Positions 43,087 to 52,737 of a DNA stretch of 64,000 nt are shown in pieces. The DNA is from Ruegeria sp. 6PALISEP08 (GTDB lineage: Bacteria > Pseudomonadota > Alphaproteobacteria > Rhodobacterales > Rhodobacteraceae), in assembly GCF_001238295.1 (NCBI RefSeq), contig NZ_LGXZ01000015.1, positions 43,400 to 107,399 of the forward strand. Reading direction: 5' to 3'. The notes beneath the pieces are model-generated. The model saw nothing but the letters and a program-made list of their open reading frames with translations, made no database searches and was not told the origin of the DNA. Positions within the stretch are counted from its first letter, which is position 1. Every line of letters begins with the position of its first letter. Position numbers and translations under genes: made by a program.

Positions 43087-45276
43087 TCAATTACCGCCAA
43101 AGATGTTCTTCAGCAGATTATTGATATCCTTGGCGAAACCGCCTTGCTTGCGGCGCGGTTGCGGCTGCGCGACCTGTACTGGAGGTGTAGGAGCCATCAT
43201 TGGCAAGGGTGTGGGTGTCATCCCTTCGGTGACACGCAGCATGGTCTCTTGCCAGATTTCGGCAGGCAGCCCGCCCCCGGTTACGCCAGACAATGGCGTG
43301 TTGTCGTCATAACCCATCCAGACGCCGGTCACATAATCTGCCGTAAACCCGATAAACCACGCATCCCGCGCAGCCTGAGTTGTCCCGGTTTTGCCCGCCA
43401 CCTGCCAACCCGGCAGCTTGGCGCGCCCGCCGGTGCCTTCGGACACCACACGCTCCATCATCCAGGTCAATTGCTTGGCGGCGGAGTCATTGATCACCCG
43501 CTCACCAATACCGGTCGTCGTGACCATGACGGGCGTTTCGTCGCCCAACAGTTTCAGCTCGGTCAGACCATAGGGCTCAACCGCCGATCCACCGTTCAGG
43601 ATACCCGCGTAAGCCCCTGTCATCTCAATCAGCGTGCTTTCGGATGCACCCAGTGCCAATGCCGGTCCCTGCGCCAGATCACTGGCGATCCCAAAGCCGC
43701 TGGCTATGGTGCGGACGTTATCCAAACCCGAGATCTCGGCCACTTTGACTGCCGGAATGTTCAGAGAGTTTTTCAGCGCATCCGCCAGCGTCACCTGTCC
43801 ATAGAACTTATTGGTGTAGTTCTTTGGGCACCATTGGCCTGATCCGGGGATGTCCACGCAATAGGGCTCATCCATCACCGTATCCAGCGGAGAATACCCA
43901 AGTTCCAGCGCAGTGGCGTAGACAAACGGCTTGAACGACGATCCGGTCTGGCGCAGGGCCTGCGTCGCCCGATTGAACGCACCCGACACACGCGTCTTGC
44001 GCCCGCCAACCATGCCGCGCACTGCACCGTCCGCAGACATCACAACGATTGCAGCCTGAGCTTTGGACCCTTCGCGCACCTTTTCCTGAAAGATGTACTT
44101 TAGCGCTTCTTCGGCAGAAGTCTGAATTCGCTGATCCAGAGTAGTGCGGATCACCACATCCTCGGTCGTATTGCGGGTAAAGAACTCGGGCCCACTGGCC
44201 ATGACCCAATCTGCGAAATAGCCGCCCGCTCGCGCAGCGGCAGCGTCTGAAAGTTCAGCAGGTCTTGCACGCGCCTCGCTGGCTTGTGCAGCGGTCAGAT
44301 AACCCTGATCCTCCATCAGCCCAATCACAAGCCGCGCCCGGTCCTGAGAGCGTTGCAGGTTGTTTGTCGGTGCATAGCGTGTGGGCGCGACCAGCAGACC
44401 GGCCAGCATCGCGGCCTCGGCCGGAGAGACTTCGGCTGCGGACTTTCCAAAATAGCGCTGGCTGGCCGCCTCGAACCCGCGCGCGCCAGCACCAAGGAAG
44501 GCACGGTTCAGGTAGATCGTCAGAACCTCATTCTTGGAGTATTTGACCTCCATCGCCATAGCATAGACGGCTTCCTTGCCCTTGCGCCAAAGTGAGCCCT
44601 GACGGCAATCCGCCTCGTACGCCGCCTCTGATTCCCACTCGGTCGGATCATAAGGTTCGCCCAGACACAAAAGTTTCGCGGTCTGCTGCGTGATGGTTGA
44701 CCCACCATGCCCGGACAAAGGTCCACGCCCTTCGCTCAGGTTGATACGCACAGCGCTGGCGACGCCGCGCGGGCTGACGCCGAAATGTCGATAGAATCGT
44801 TTGTCCTCGGTCGCGATGACCGCGTTTCTAAGATGCGGCGACACCGTATCCGCCGTGATCACCCCTCCGAACTGATCGCCACGCCACGCAAAAACCTTGC
44901 CATCGCGATCCAGCAACGTGACCGAGCCGCGCGCCCGCCCATCCAGCAACGCATCAACGTCAGGCAATGTGGTGTAAACAACGCCGATCGCCAACGCGAT
45001 GAGTGCGGCGACAATAGCCCCCACACGCCAGGTCAAACCCCAGATCAGCCCCCAGATCCACCGGAACAGACGGCGAAAAATCCCGCCTCCGTTCCCGCCC
45101 GAACGTTTGCGCTTAGTCTTGCGTGTGGTTTTGCGCGTGGCGGTTTTGCGTGCCGTCGATTTCTTGCCGGAGGGTTTCGCAGCCCGCTTCGACGCTGCAG
45201 GTTTGCGCGCTTTCGATGGGTATCTTTTGTCCGCGACCAGTTTCGGCTTACGGCGATTGGACTCAGTCATGCTCAA
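43087..45276 (-). CDS. Bifunctional penicillin-binding protein 1A family
   Basis: A 729-residue class A PBP that polymerises and cross-links peptidoglycan. A long Lys/Arg/Ala/Thr-rich cytoplasmic tail (about 1-62) precedes one transmembrane helix (about 80-103). The glycosyltransferase domain has ATEDKRFYRHFGVSPRG and GGSTITQQTAKL; the transpeptidase has STXK-type TGSSFKPF, SLN in KNSLNIP and KTGT in AGKTGTTQ. The tail after 690 is Pro-rich (TPTPLPMMAPTPPVQ). The unusually basic N-terminus may bind membrane or DNA. The start could also be the ATG at 45270. Confidence 0.94.
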   Translation of the reverse strand: MSMTESNRRKPKLVADKRYPSKARKPAASKRAAKPSGKKSTARKTATRKTTRKTKRKRSGGNGGGIFRRLFRWIWGLIWGLTWRVGAIVAALIALAIGVVYTTLPDVDALLDGRARGSVTLLDRDGKVFAWRGDQFGGVITADTVSPHLRNAVIATEDKRFYRHFGVSPRGVASAVRINLSEGRGPLSGHGGSTITQQTAKLLCLGEPYDPTEWESEAAYEADCRQGSLWRKGKEAVYAMAMEVKYSKNEVLTIYLNRAFLGAGARGFEAASQRYFGKSAAEVSPAEAAMLAGLLVAPTRYAPTNNLQRSQDRARLVIGLMEDQGYLTAAQASEARARPAELSDAAAARAGGYFADWVMASGPEFFTRNTTEDVVIRTTLDQRIQTSAEEALKYIFQEKVREGSKAQAAIVVMSADGAVRGMVGGRKTRVSGAFNRATQALRQTGSSFKPFVYATALELGYSPLDTVMDEPYCVDIPGSGQWCPKNYTNKFYGQVTLADALKNSLNIPAVKVAEISGLDNVRTIASGFGIASDLAQGPALALGASESTLIEMTGAYAGILNGGSAVEPYGLTELKLLGDETPVMVTTTGIGERVINDSAAKQLTWMMERVVSEGTGGRAKLPGWQVAGKTGTTQAARDAWFIGFTADYVTGVWMGYDDNTPLSGVTGGGLPAEIWQETMLRVTEGMTPTPLPMMAPTPPVQVAQPQPRRKQGGFAKDINNLLKNIFGGN

Positions 45277-45385
45277 ACTCTGCCCGGTTATGCTTTTGCG
45301 CCACCATACCCCGGCGACCTGAGTATGTAGAGGTCCGATTTTCCGTAAATTCCCCTCATTAGTCTGCCTATTTTTTAGTCACCTC

Positions 45386-45434
45386 GCACCATTTGTGCAA
45401 AAAATGTGCAACATTGCGCCATTTTGGTGCGCAA
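45386..45434 (+). promoter_or_regulatory. Two NtrC-type binding sites upstream of glnK
   Basis: GCACCATTTGTGC at 45386-45398 and TTGCGCCATTTTGGTGCGCAA at 45414-45434 (positions of the dyad arms TTGCGC and GCGCAA) resemble the NtrC consensus GCAC-N5-GGTGC. They lie 96-145 bases before the glnK start. I see no convincing -24/-12 sigma-54 promoter between them and the gene, which fits rhodobacterial NtrC acting with the main sigma factor. Confidence 0.7.
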
Positions 45435-45529
45435 TAACGACCCGTAACCGTTTCTTACCACGCTCTGTCACGCTCTTTTTCTGCAGGTGCAAACAAACCG
45501 GTCCCACCGGACAATCAGAGGGGAAAGAT

Positions 45530-45868
45530 GTGAAACTGATCATTGCGACAATCAAGCCGTTCAAGCTGGAGGAGGTGCGCGTGGCACTGACCGAAGCTGG
45601 CGTGCGCGGCATGATGGTGACCGAAATCAAGGGCTTCGGCTCGCAATCCGGTCACACTGAAATCTATCGCGGGGCCGAATACGCTGTGAACTTCGTCCCC
45701 AAGATCAAGCTCGAGATCGTGGTGCCTGCGGCAATGGCCGACCAGATCGTCGAGACCATCACCAAAACAGCCAAGACCGGCAAGATCGGCGACGGCAAGA
45801 TTTTTGTCCTCGATGTCGAGCAGGCCCTGCGCGTGCGAACCGGGGAAACCAACGAGGAAGCGCTGTAA
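45530..45868 (+). CDS. glnK: P-II nitrogen regulatory protein GlnK
   Basis: A 112-residue trimeric signal protein that senses 2-oxoglutarate and ATP and controls AmtB. The start is GTG at 45530 after an AGAGGGGAAAG site. The T-loop is GSQSGHTEIYRGAEYAVNF with the uridylylated Tyr in RGAEY; the C-terminal signature is GKIGDGKIFVLDVEQALRVRTGE. It lies 33 bases before amtB and downstream of two NtrC-like boxes, so both rise under nitrogen limitation. Confidence 0.96.
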   Translation: MKLIIATIKPFKLEEVRVALTEAGVRGMMVTEIKGFGSQSGHTEIYRGAEYAVNFVPKIKLEIVVPAAMADQIVETITKTAKTGKIGDGKIFVLDVEQALRVRTGETNEEAL

Positions 45869-45901
45869 GCGCGGCCACTCACACTCATTCGAGGACTGAA
45901 A

Positions 45902-47230
45902 ATGAACCTGATGAAATCTCTCATCCCTGCCGCCGCGATTGTCGCGCTGCCGCAGATGGGTCTTGCGCAAGAGGCCGCTGCAACCGGCGAGACTGCGCAG
46001 CACACGCAATATATACTGACGTCGCTGCTGTTTCTGGTCGGCGGTTTTCTGGTGTTCTGGATGGCCGCGGGCTTTGCCATGCTCGAGGCCGGCCTGGTGC
46101 GGTCAAAAAACGTGGCCATGCAGCTGGTCAAGAATATGGGCCTGTTTTCGTTTGCGGCCATCATGTACTGGCTGGTGGGCTTTAACCTGATGTATCCGGG
46201 TGATGGCTGGACCATCACAGGCATTCTGGGTGCGTTCTCGCCAACGTCGCTCGAGCCGGTCGGCCTGGACGGTGTCGAAACCGACCTGTCCTATGCATCC
46301 GTCGGCTCGGACTTCTTTTTCCAGCTAATGTTCTGCGCCACCACCGCGTCCATCGTATCGGGCACCATGGCCGAGCGCGTCAAACTGTGGCCCTTCTTCT
46401 TTTTCGTGATCGTCCTGACCGGCGTCATCTACCCGATTGAAGCGTCCTGGCAGTGGGGCGGCGGCTGGTTGTCCGAGATGGGCTTCAGCGACTTCGCAGG
46501 CTCGACACTGGTACACGCCGCAGGTGGTTTCGCAGCGCTGGCCGGTGCCATCGTACTGGGCCCGCGGATCGGCAAGTACAACAAGGAAGGCAAGGTTGTG
46601 CCGATCCCCGGTTCGAACCTGGCACTGGCAACCCTGGGTACGTTCATCCTGTGGCTGGGCTGGTTCGGTTTCAACGGCGGTTCGCAGCTGGCAATGGGTA
46701 CCATCGGTGACATGGCCGATATCAGCCGCATCTTCGCCAACACCAACATGGCCGCTGCTGCTGGTGCTGTTGCAGCGCTGATCCTGACGCAGGTGATGTA
46801 TGGCAAGGTAGACCTGACCATGGTACTGAACGGCGCACTGGCTGGTCTGGTGTCGATCACCGCTGAACCACTGGCCCCGTCGCTGTTCCAGGCCCTGATC
46901 ATCGGTGCAATTGGTGGTGTTATCGTGGTCCTGACCGTCCCGATGTTGGACCGCATGAAGATTGACGACGTCGTCGGTGCGATCCCAGTTCACCTGATCG
47001 CAGGCTTCTGGGGTACCTTCATCGTTGCATGGACCAACAGTGACGCTAACTTTGTGACGCAGATCATTGGCTTCGCGGCCATCGGTATCTTCGTCTTCGC
47101 GGTCAGCTTCATCCTCTTCTCGATCCTCAAGGCAACGGTTGGCCTGCGGGTTGGCGAGGAAGAAGAGATCAATGGCCTGGATATGGGTGAGTTGGGCATG
47201 GAAGCCTACCCCGAGTTCTCGAAAGGTTGA
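45902..47230 (+). CDS. amtB: Ammonium transporter AmtB
   Basis: A 442-residue ammonium channel with a cleavable signal peptide (about 1-22, ending GLAQE) and eleven transmembrane helices. Family motifs include FWMAAGFAMLEAGLVRSKN, ASIVSGTMAERVKLW, DFAGSTLVHAAGGFAAL and LATLGTFILWLGWFGFNGGS; His in LVHAAGG and HLIAGFWGT form the pore pair. It is co-transcribed with glnK. Confidence 0.97.
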   Translation: MNLMKSLIPAAAIVALPQMGLAQEAAATGETAQHTQYILTSLLFLVGGFLVFWMAAGFAMLEAGLVRSKNVAMQLVKNMGLFSFAAIMYWLVGFNLMYPGDGWTITGILGAFSPTSLEPVGLDGVETDLSYASVGSDFFFQLMFCATTASIVSGTMAERVKLWPFFFFVIVLTGVIYPIEASWQWGGGWLSEMGFSDFAGSTLVHAAGGFAALAGAIVLGPRIGKYNKEGKVVPIPGSNLALATLGTFILWLGWFGFNGGSQLAMGTIGDMADISRIFANTNMAAAAGAVAALILTQVMYGKVDLTMVLNGALAGLVSITAEPLAPSLFQALIIGAIGGVIVVLTVPMLDRMKIDDVVGAIPVHLIAGFWGTFIVAWTNSDANFVTQIIGFAAIGIFVFAVSFILFSILKATVGLRVGEEEEINGLDMGELGMEAYPEFSKG

Positions 47231-47244
47231 GATACTTGAATAAC

Positions 47245-47279
47245 AAAAACGGCCCCAGCCCTGTGCTGGGGCCGTTTTT
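47245..47279 (+). terminator. Strong intrinsic terminator of glnK-amtB
   Basis: A 15-base stem AAAAACGGCCCCAGC / GCTGGGGCCGTTTTT with a five-base loop and a T run, 15 bases after the amtB stop. Confidence 0.93.
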
Positions 47280-47335
47280 TTGTGCGGCAGTCATTTTTGG
47301 GTTAGAATCGGCCTGTCAAAATAGGGGGGAGTGCA

Positions 47336-47704
47336 ATGCCGGACGCACCGCACACGCTTGTTGGCACAAGCCTAGAATGGACTGGGGTCCACCACTCCGG
47401 GCATGGCGATTTCGAAGACTTATCGACACACACGGTCAGTTACGAAACCGAAAACACCTGCTATGTCACCGCGAACGGCATGCTGGTAGGCGAGGCGGAT
47501 TACACATATCGCCGCCTTGATGAACAGGTCGGCATATGTATCTACCACCCTCGTGAGTATCAGGGCAGAACTGATGTCGTGCTAAACGCCATGTTCGACT
47601 TTCGGGCGATGAAAGATCGGGCCGTGATAACGGCGGGCGGAAACCCTTTCGCCGTGGCGGACGGAGACATGCAGTTCGTCAAAACTCCGCCGCGCCCGGG
47701 CTGA
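47336..47704 (+). CDS. Small protein, possibly lipocalin-like (MoaF/PAD type)
   Basis: 122 residues, soluble, mostly beta-strand by pattern. Segments SYETENTCYVTANGMLVGEA and GICIYHPREYQGRTDVVLNA recall calycin-type proteins such as MoaF and phenolic acid decarboxylase, but the match is by outline only. It begins after the glnK-amtB terminator and is convergent with the aminotransferase. The gene is probably real, since codon use matches the neighbours. Confidence 0.6.
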   Translation: MPDAPHTLVGTSLEWTGVHHSGHGDFEDLSTHTVSYETENTCYVTANGMLVGEADYTYRRLDEQVGICIYHPREYQGRTDVVLNAMFDFRAMKDRAVITAGGNPFAVADGDMQFVKTPPRPG

Positions 47705-47726
47705 GCCAGGCGCGACGGCTGTCCGA

Positions 47727-48911
47727 TCAGACGCCGACGTCGACGATCGCCTTGGCTAGAATCGGCACTGTCGTCGCGTTCAGTCCGGCGATGTTCAGGC
47801 GGCTGTCGCCGACCATGTAGATGCCGTGTTCGACGCGCAGTTTCTCAACCAGTTCAGGCGCCGCACCCAGACGTGAGAACATACCGCGGTGCTGAGCGAT
47901 GAAACCAAAACGGTCCGAGCCGCTCAGACGCTGCAATTCGTCGGCCAATTTCTGGCGCAGACCCAGCATGGACAGGCGGACCTCCTCCAGCTCTGCTGCC
48001 CAATCCGCGCGCAGGGCCTCATCCATAAGGATGGTCGTCACGACGCGCGCGCCATGATCCGGCGGGAAGGAGTAGTTCTGGCGGTTCAGGAACGCCAGTG
48101 TTCCCTGATTCAGAGCGGTTTGACCTGCATCGGCGCTGATCGCCATCAACAAACCAGTGCGCTCACGGTAGACACCGAAATTCTTCGAGCAAGACGCCGC
48201 AATCAAGCATTCCTTGACCGAGGACGCGACCAAACGCGCCGCCTGCGCGTCTTCTTCCAGACCGTCGCCAAACCCCTGATAGGCGATGTCGATCATGGCA
48301 ACGAGGCCCAGATCATTGATCACCTTCACGACCTCTTGCCATTGCACCATGTTCAGGTTGGCGCCGGTAGGGTTGTGGCAACAGCCATGCAGCAGAACCA
48401 CGTCGCCAGCTTTGGCGGTCTTCAGGTCCGCTATCATGCCGTCAAAGTCAACGCCACGAGTCTCACCGTCGAAATAGCGGTACTGAACCGTTTCCATCCC
48501 CAGATAGTTCAGGATCGATAGGTGGTTCGGCCAGGTCGGGTTTGACACGAACACGCGCGCCGAAGGGTTGGCCATCCGGATCATCTCGAACGCTTGTCGG
48601 CAGGCACCGGTGCCGCCCGGTGTCGCCACGGCAGCGATGTTTCCGCGAGAAACCGAAGTACCGAGAATCAGACCGATCATTACATCCGCAAACGCAGGAT
48701 CGCCCGCCAGACCGGTATAAGCCTTGGATTCCTGCTCTTCCCAGATGCGCTGTTCGGCGGCTTTGACGGCGCGCATGACTGGCGTCACGCCTTCGGCATT
48801 CTTGTAGACACCCACACCCAGATCGATCTTCTGATCACGCGGGTCTTCGCGGTACATTTGCATCAGCGCCAGGATTTTGTCGGCAGGCTGCGGTTTGAGG
48901 TTCTCGAACAT
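47727..48911 (-). CDS. Aromatic/aspartate aminotransferase, class I
   Basis: A 394-residue PLP enzyme of the AspC/TyrB type. The family start MFENLKPQPADKILALM is present; substrate- and PLP-binding segments include GVGVYKNAEGVTPVM, LLHGCCHNPTGANL, and SCSKNFGVYRERTG, whose Lys forms the Schiff base. The C-terminal Arg for the substrate carboxylate lies in GDSRLNIAGL. The start overlaps the sseA stop (ATGA), so it is coupled with the sulfurtransferase; an aminotransferase making 3-mercaptopyruvate from cysteine would suit the pairing. Precise substrate is not certain. Confidence 0.92.
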   Translation of the reverse strand: MFENLKPQPADKILALMQMYREDPRDQKIDLGVGVYKNAEGVTPVMRAVKAAEQRIWEEQESKAYTGLAGDPAFADVMIGLILGTSVSRGNIAAVATPGGTGACRQAFEMIRMANPSARVFVSNPTWPNHLSILNYLGMETVQYRYFDGETRGVDFDGMIADLKTAKAGDVVLLHGCCHNPTGANLNMVQWQEVVKVINDLGLVAMIDIAYQGFGDGLEEDAQAARLVASSVKECLIAASCSKNFGVYRERTGLLMAISADAGQTALNQGTLAFLNRQNYSFPPDHGARVVTTILMDEALRADWAAELEEVRLSMLGLRQKLADELQRLSGSDRFGFIAQHRGMFSRLGAAPELVEKLRVEHGIYMVGDSRLNIAGLNATTVPILAKAIVDVGV

Positions 48912-49765
48912 CAGTTCTCTCCGGTTGCGACGGGCAGGGTCGGGAAGGCACCCCATTCAGCCCAGGAGCCGTCATAAAGCGAGTGGTCGTTCTTGCCCAT
49001 GCGTTCAAGCGCAAGGCTGAGGATCGCGGCGGTCACACCAGACCCGCATGAGGTGATCGCCGGTTTCGACAGATCAACGCCAGCGGCTTCAAAAATCGCG
49101 CGACAGTCCTCGGGCGATTTCATGGTGCCATTGGCGTTTAACAACTGCCCGAACGGCACATTGCGTGACCCCGGGATATGGCCTGAACGCAGACCCTCGC
49201 GCGGCTCGGCCTGTGTCCCGGCGAAACGCGCGGCCGAACGGGCGTCGATAATTTCATGATCGGCCAGCTTGGCTGCGGCAGAAACTTGCGTGACGTCGCG
49301 CACAAGCTGATTTTGCACCCGCACGGTCATGTGGCGATCGCGGATGACCGGAGGCAGATCTTCGATTTCTCGTTCCTCGGCTTGCCATTTTGGCAAACCA
49401 CCATCCAAAACAGCGACATTCTCCTGCCCCATCAGACGGAACAGCCACCAGACGCGTGCTGCCGACATCAACCCAGCGCCGTCATAGACGACCACTTGAT
49501 GGCCATCACCCACACCCATGGCCCGCAAGCGCGACATGAATTTCTCGACCGGTGGTGCCATATGCGGCAGGTCCGAGCGATGGTCTGATATTTCATCAAT
49601 GTCGAAGAAACGCGCTCCGGGGATGTGCCCGGCGTCATATTCGGCCTTGGCATCACGGTTTTGCGCGGGCAAATACCAGGACCCGTCCAGAATCCGCAGA
49701 TCCGGGTCCTTCATATGCGCGGCCAGCCATTCGGTAGATACGAGGGTTTTCGGATCGTCCTGCAT
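48911..49765 (-). CDS. sseA: 3-mercaptopyruvate sulfurtransferase
   Basis: A 284-residue two-domain rhodanese. The N-terminal inactive domain has ILDGSWYLP and GHIPGARFFDIDEISD, the C-terminal catalytic domain GHIPGSRNVPF and the active-site loop SCGSGVTA. The CG[S/T]G[V/I]T loop marks mercaptopyruvate rather than thiosulfate as substrate. The start at 49765 (MQDDPKTLVSTEWL) is family-typical; an ATG 16 codons earlier adds an unlikely extension. Confidence 0.93.
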   Translation of the reverse strand: MQDDPKTLVSTEWLAAHMKDPDLRILDGSWYLPAQNRDAKAEYDAGHIPGARFFDIDEISDHRSDLPHMAPPVEKFMSRLRAMGVGDGHQVVVYDGAGLMSAARVWWLFRLMGQENVAVLDGGLPKWQAEEREIEDLPPVIRDRHMTVRVQNQLVRDVTQVSAAAKLADHEIIDARSAARFAGTQAEPREGLRSGHIPGSRNVPFGQLLNANGTMKSPEDCRAIFEAAGVDLSKPAITSCGSGVTAAILSLALERMGKNDHSLYDGSWAEWGAFPTLPVATGEN

Positions 49766-49858
49766 CAAAGCCTCCCCTAAGCGAGCTTGATTTTTCCCTA
49801 TACCCGGCAGCATAGGGGTTCAAGACTGGATAGCGCTAGCGTCGGTTAACCGCTTGAT

Positions 49859-50128
49859 TTATCCCGCCCGGCGCAGGCGGAAGTGCTGAATGATCCCTAC
49901 AATACTGATCAGGATCCAGAACCCTTCGATCAGCATCGAGGCCAGATTGAAGTTTTGCAGCAGGGAAAAGACGATAAGGACCGAACCCAGCAGGTTGACC
50001 ACTGGAAAAGCGAGGTCGTCAGAATTCATCATCCGCATCTGCGTTGCAAAATACGCGGCAACCACGATCAGGGCCCCAAACGAGCCAATGGCGTCCACGA
50101 TGGTCAAACTGTTGAAAAACGCGGTCAT
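49859..50128 (-). CDS. CBU_0592-like small membrane protein
   Basis: An 89-residue protein with three hydrophobic helices (about 8-28, 38-58, 62-82), including IGSFGALIVVAAYFATQ and PVVNLLGSVLIVFSLL, the pattern of the CBU_0592 family. Function unknown. Its start overlaps the stop of the XRE-cupin regulator (ATGA), so the two are translated together. Confidence 0.8.
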   Translation of the reverse strand: MTAFFNSLTIVDAIGSFGALIVVAAYFATQMRMMNSDDLAFPVVNLLGSVLIVFSLLQNFNLASMLIEGFWILISIVGIIQHFRLRRAG

Positions 50129-50688
50129 GAAATGTCCCTGCCGTTCTCAAAAAACTCAGTGTGCTGCGCGTAGTGGTGCATGTTCAGAAAAGCCGCCCCT
50201 TGCGAGCCCGCGCGATAGCCATGTGGGATATCCGCAGCAAACCGCAAACCTTGCCCGGCCTTCAAAGATACCCATTCCTCATCGCGAAGGATTTCCAATG
50301 TACCACTGAGAACAAAAACCTCTTCTGTCACGCCTGCCGCATGTGCCGGCGACTCATGGCTCTGGTTTGGGGTAAGGCTGACGTGGAAAGTTTCAGCCCC
50401 CAGTGCAGGGTCAAAAGGGAAGACGATCTTGACCTCGATACTTCCGGGGAAGGTCACGGTTTGAAAGACCGACGGATCGCCTTGCATAGTGTCGATCAGC
50501 GCGCTCAGCGGCACCTGAAACCCTTTGGCGATTTTCCAGAGCGTTGCAATCGTCGGGCTGGATTCGCCCCGCTCAATCTGACCCAGCATGGCTTTGCTGA
50601 CGCCTGTCAGCTCGGCCACCTTGGACAGACTCAACCCCGATGCGGCCCGCACGTCCCGAAGTTTCAGTGTAATTTCATCCGGTGCCAT
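50125..50688 (-). CDS. XRE family regulator with C-terminal cupin domain
   Basis: A 187-residue regulator: HTH of the Cro/cI type (about 10-65; LRDVRAASGLSLSKVAELTG, then SKAMLGQIERGESSP) and a cupin fold (about 105-180) with HESPAHAAGVTEEVFVLSG and PHGYRAGSQGAAFLNMHH, which binds a small ligand, often with a metal. The start at 50688 is family-typical; a longer frame extends into the inverted repeat. It is divergent from ilvD. The perfect 16-base inverted repeat at 50712-50752 just upstream is its likely operator. Confidence 0.9.
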   Translation of the reverse strand: MAPDEITLKLRDVRAASGLSLSKVAELTGVSKAMLGQIERGESSPTIATLWKIAKGFQVPLSALIDTMQGDPSVFQTVTFPGSIEVKIVFPFDPALGAETFHVSLTPNQSHESPAHAAGVTEEVFVLSGTLEILRDEEWVSLKAGQGLRFAADIPHGYRAGSQGAAFLNMHHYAQHTEFFENGRDIS

Positions 50689-50711
50689 ATCATCATCTTT
50701 CGAATCCTCTT

Positions 50712-50752
50712 GTACGTTATAGCGCACATGTGGTACGTGCGCTATAACGTAC
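50712..50752. promoter_or_regulatory. Perfect 16-base inverted repeat, likely XRE-cupin operator
   Basis: GTACGTTATAGCGCAC at 50712-50727 and its exact reverse complement GTGCGCTATAACGTAC at 50737-50752, with a nine-base centre ATGTGGTAC. It fills the gap between the divergent XRE-cupin and ilvD genes, 24 bases from the first start and 43 from the second, so one protein bound here could control both. Confidence 0.75.
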
Positions 50753-50795
50753 GAACCCCAAGACATGCAACCCGAGGCAATAGGGAAACAGCATC

Positions 50796-52628
50796 ATGCC
50801 ATTGTACCGATCAAGAACCTCTACTCATGGCCGCAACATGGCCGGTGCACGCGGATTGTGGCGTGCCACAGGCATGGGAGATGACGATTTCGGCAAGCCG
50901 ATCATTGCCATCGTCAACTCGTTCACGCAATTCGTGCCGGGCCATGTCCACCTAAAGGATCTGGGCCAGATGGTGGCGCGTGAGGTTGAGGCCGCTGGTG
51001 GTGTTGCAAAAGAGTTCAACACCATCGCGGTGGATGACGGTATCGCCATGGGCCATGACGGGATGCTGTATTCGCTGCCTTCGCGTGAGGTGATCGCGGA
51101 TTCGGTTGAATATATGGTCAACGCGCACTGTGCGGATGCGATGGTCTGTATCTCGAACTGTGACAAGATCACCCCAGGGATGTTGATGGCCGCCATGCGC
51201 CTGAACATCCCGGCGATCTTTGTGTCCGGTGGACCGATGGAGGCCGGCAAGATCGATATTGCCGATCTGGATGCCAAGAAGATCGACCTTGTGGACGCTA
51301 TGGTTGCCGCTGCAGACGACAAATTCACCGACGAGCAGGTTCAACACATCGAAGAAAATGCCTGCCCGACCTGCGGGTCATGCTCGGGCATGTTCACTGC
51401 CAACTCGATGAACTGTCTGGCCGAAGCGCTGGGTCTGGCACTGCCGGGCAATGGCTCGACACTGGCAACACATGCCGACCGTAAAGAGCTGTTCCTGGAA
51501 GCGGGTCGCCGCATCGTAGAGATCACCAAACGGCATTACGATCTGGACGAAAAAGGCTTCCTGCCGCGTGAGATCGCAACATTCGACGCGTTCCAGAACG
51601 CCATGAGCCTGGACATCGCCATGGGCGGGTCGACCAACACTGTGCTTCATCTGCTGGCCATCGCGCATGAGGGCGAAGTGGATTTCACCATGTCCGACAT
51701 GGACCACCTGAGCCGTCGCGTGCCTTGCCTGTGTAAAGTTGCGCCAAACACCGAGAATGTGCATATGGAAGATGTCCACCGCGCGGGCGGCATCTTCTCG
51801 ATCCTGGGTGAACTCAGCCGTGCGGGTTTGCTGCATGAAGACTGCAGCACAGTGCATTCCGCCACAATGGGTGAAGCGATTGCCAACTGGGACATCAAGG
51901 TCGCCAATAACCCGAAGGCGCAAGAGTTGTTCAAAGCTGCCCCCGGCGGCGTCCGCACCACGCAGGCGTTCAGCCAGTCAAACCGGTTCAAAGAATTGGA
52001 TACCGACCGCGAAGGCGGTGTAATCCGGTCAAAAGAGCACGCTTTCAGCCAAGATGGCGGTCTGGCAGTTCTGTTTGGCAATATCGCTCGTGATGGTTGT
52101 ATCGTGAAAACCGCTGGCGTGGATGCCAATATCCTGCAATTTACCGGCTCAGCTTATGTGTGCGAAAGCCAGGATCAGGCGGTCAACGACATTCTCACCG
52201 GCAAGGTGAAAGAGGGTGACGTGGTGGTGATCCGCTATGAAGGCCCGCGTGGCGGTCCGGGGATGCAGGAAATGCTGTATCCAACCTCTTATTTGAAGTC
52301 CAAAGGGCTTGGCAAAGCCTGCGCCCTGCTGACCGATGGTCGTTTCTCGGGCGGCACATCCGGGCTTTCGATTGGCCACGTTTCACCCGAAGCAGCCGAA
52401 GGTGGTGAGATCGGTCTGGTACAGAACGGCGATAAAATCGAGATCGATATCCCGAGCCGCACCATACATCTAGCCGTCTCAGATGAAGAGCTTGCCGCCC
52501 GGCGCGAAGTACAGGACGCAAAAGGCTGGGTGCCTGCCGCGCCGCGCAAACGCAAGGTGTCCACTGCGCTCAAAGCCTATGCCAAGCTGACCACCAGCGC
52601 AGCAAAAGGGGCTGTACGCCAAGTCTGA
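50796..52628 (+). CDS. ilvD: Dihydroxy-acid dehydratase
   Basis: A 610-residue iron-sulfur dehydratase in isoleucine, valine and leucine synthesis. Features: family start [20 protein letters not shown], cluster-ligand Cys in SNCDKITPG and [42 protein letters not shown] and [21 protein letters not shown]. It is divergent from the XRE-cupin gene across the 41-base inverted repeat. Two strong hairpins follow it. Confidence 0.97.
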   Translation: MPLYRSRTSTHGRNMAGARGLWRATGMGDDDFGKPIIAIVNSFTQFVPGHVHLKDLGQMVAREVEAAGGVAKEFNTIAVDDGIAMGHDGMLYSLPSREVIADSVEYMVNAHCADAMVCISNCDKITPGMLMAAMRLNIPAIFVSGGPMEAGKIDIADLDAKKIDLVDAMVAAADDKFTDEQVQHIEENACPTCGSCSGMFTANSMNCLAEALGLALPGNGSTLATHADRKELFLEAGRRIVEITKRHYDLDEKGFLPREIATFDAFQNAMSLDIAMGGSTNTVLHLLAIAHEGEVDFTMSDMDHLSRRVPCLCKVAPNTENVHMEDVHRAGGIFSILGELSRAGLLHEDCSTVHSATMGEAIANWDIKVANNPKAQELFKAAPGGVRTTQAFSQSNRFKELDTDREGGVIRSKEHAFSQDGGLAVLFGNIARDGCIVKTAGVDANILQFTGSAYVCESQDQAVNDILTGKVKEGDVVVIRYEGPRGGPGMQEMLYPTSYLKSKGLGKACALLTDGRFSGGTSGLSIGHVSPEAAEGGEIGLVQNGDKIEIDIPSRTIHLAVSDEELAARREVQDAKGWVPAAPRKRKVSTALKAYAKLTTSAAKGAVRQV

Positions 52629-52639
52629 ACCGATACGTG

Positions 52640-52666
52640 ACCGGTCTGCTGAGGCAGCAGACCGGT
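52640..52666 (+). other. Hairpin after ilvD
   Basis: Perfect 11-base stem ACCGGTCTGCT / AGCAGACCGGT with a five-base loop, starting 11 bases after the ilvD stop. No T run follows, so it may act as a 3'-end stabiliser or a factor-dependent stop. Confidence 0.55.
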
Positions 52667-52737
52667 AAGTCGACCGCGCACAGACGCCTCCGCATCCAAA
52701 TCGCACCATCAGCTTCGCCGATGTCACGTTTGGCCTT

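Noticed and set aside
41894..43090. Long minus-strand open frame of about 398 codons opposite leuB
   Set aside because: leuB on the plus strand is unmistakable; the antisense translation is low-complexity and lacks a ribosome site.
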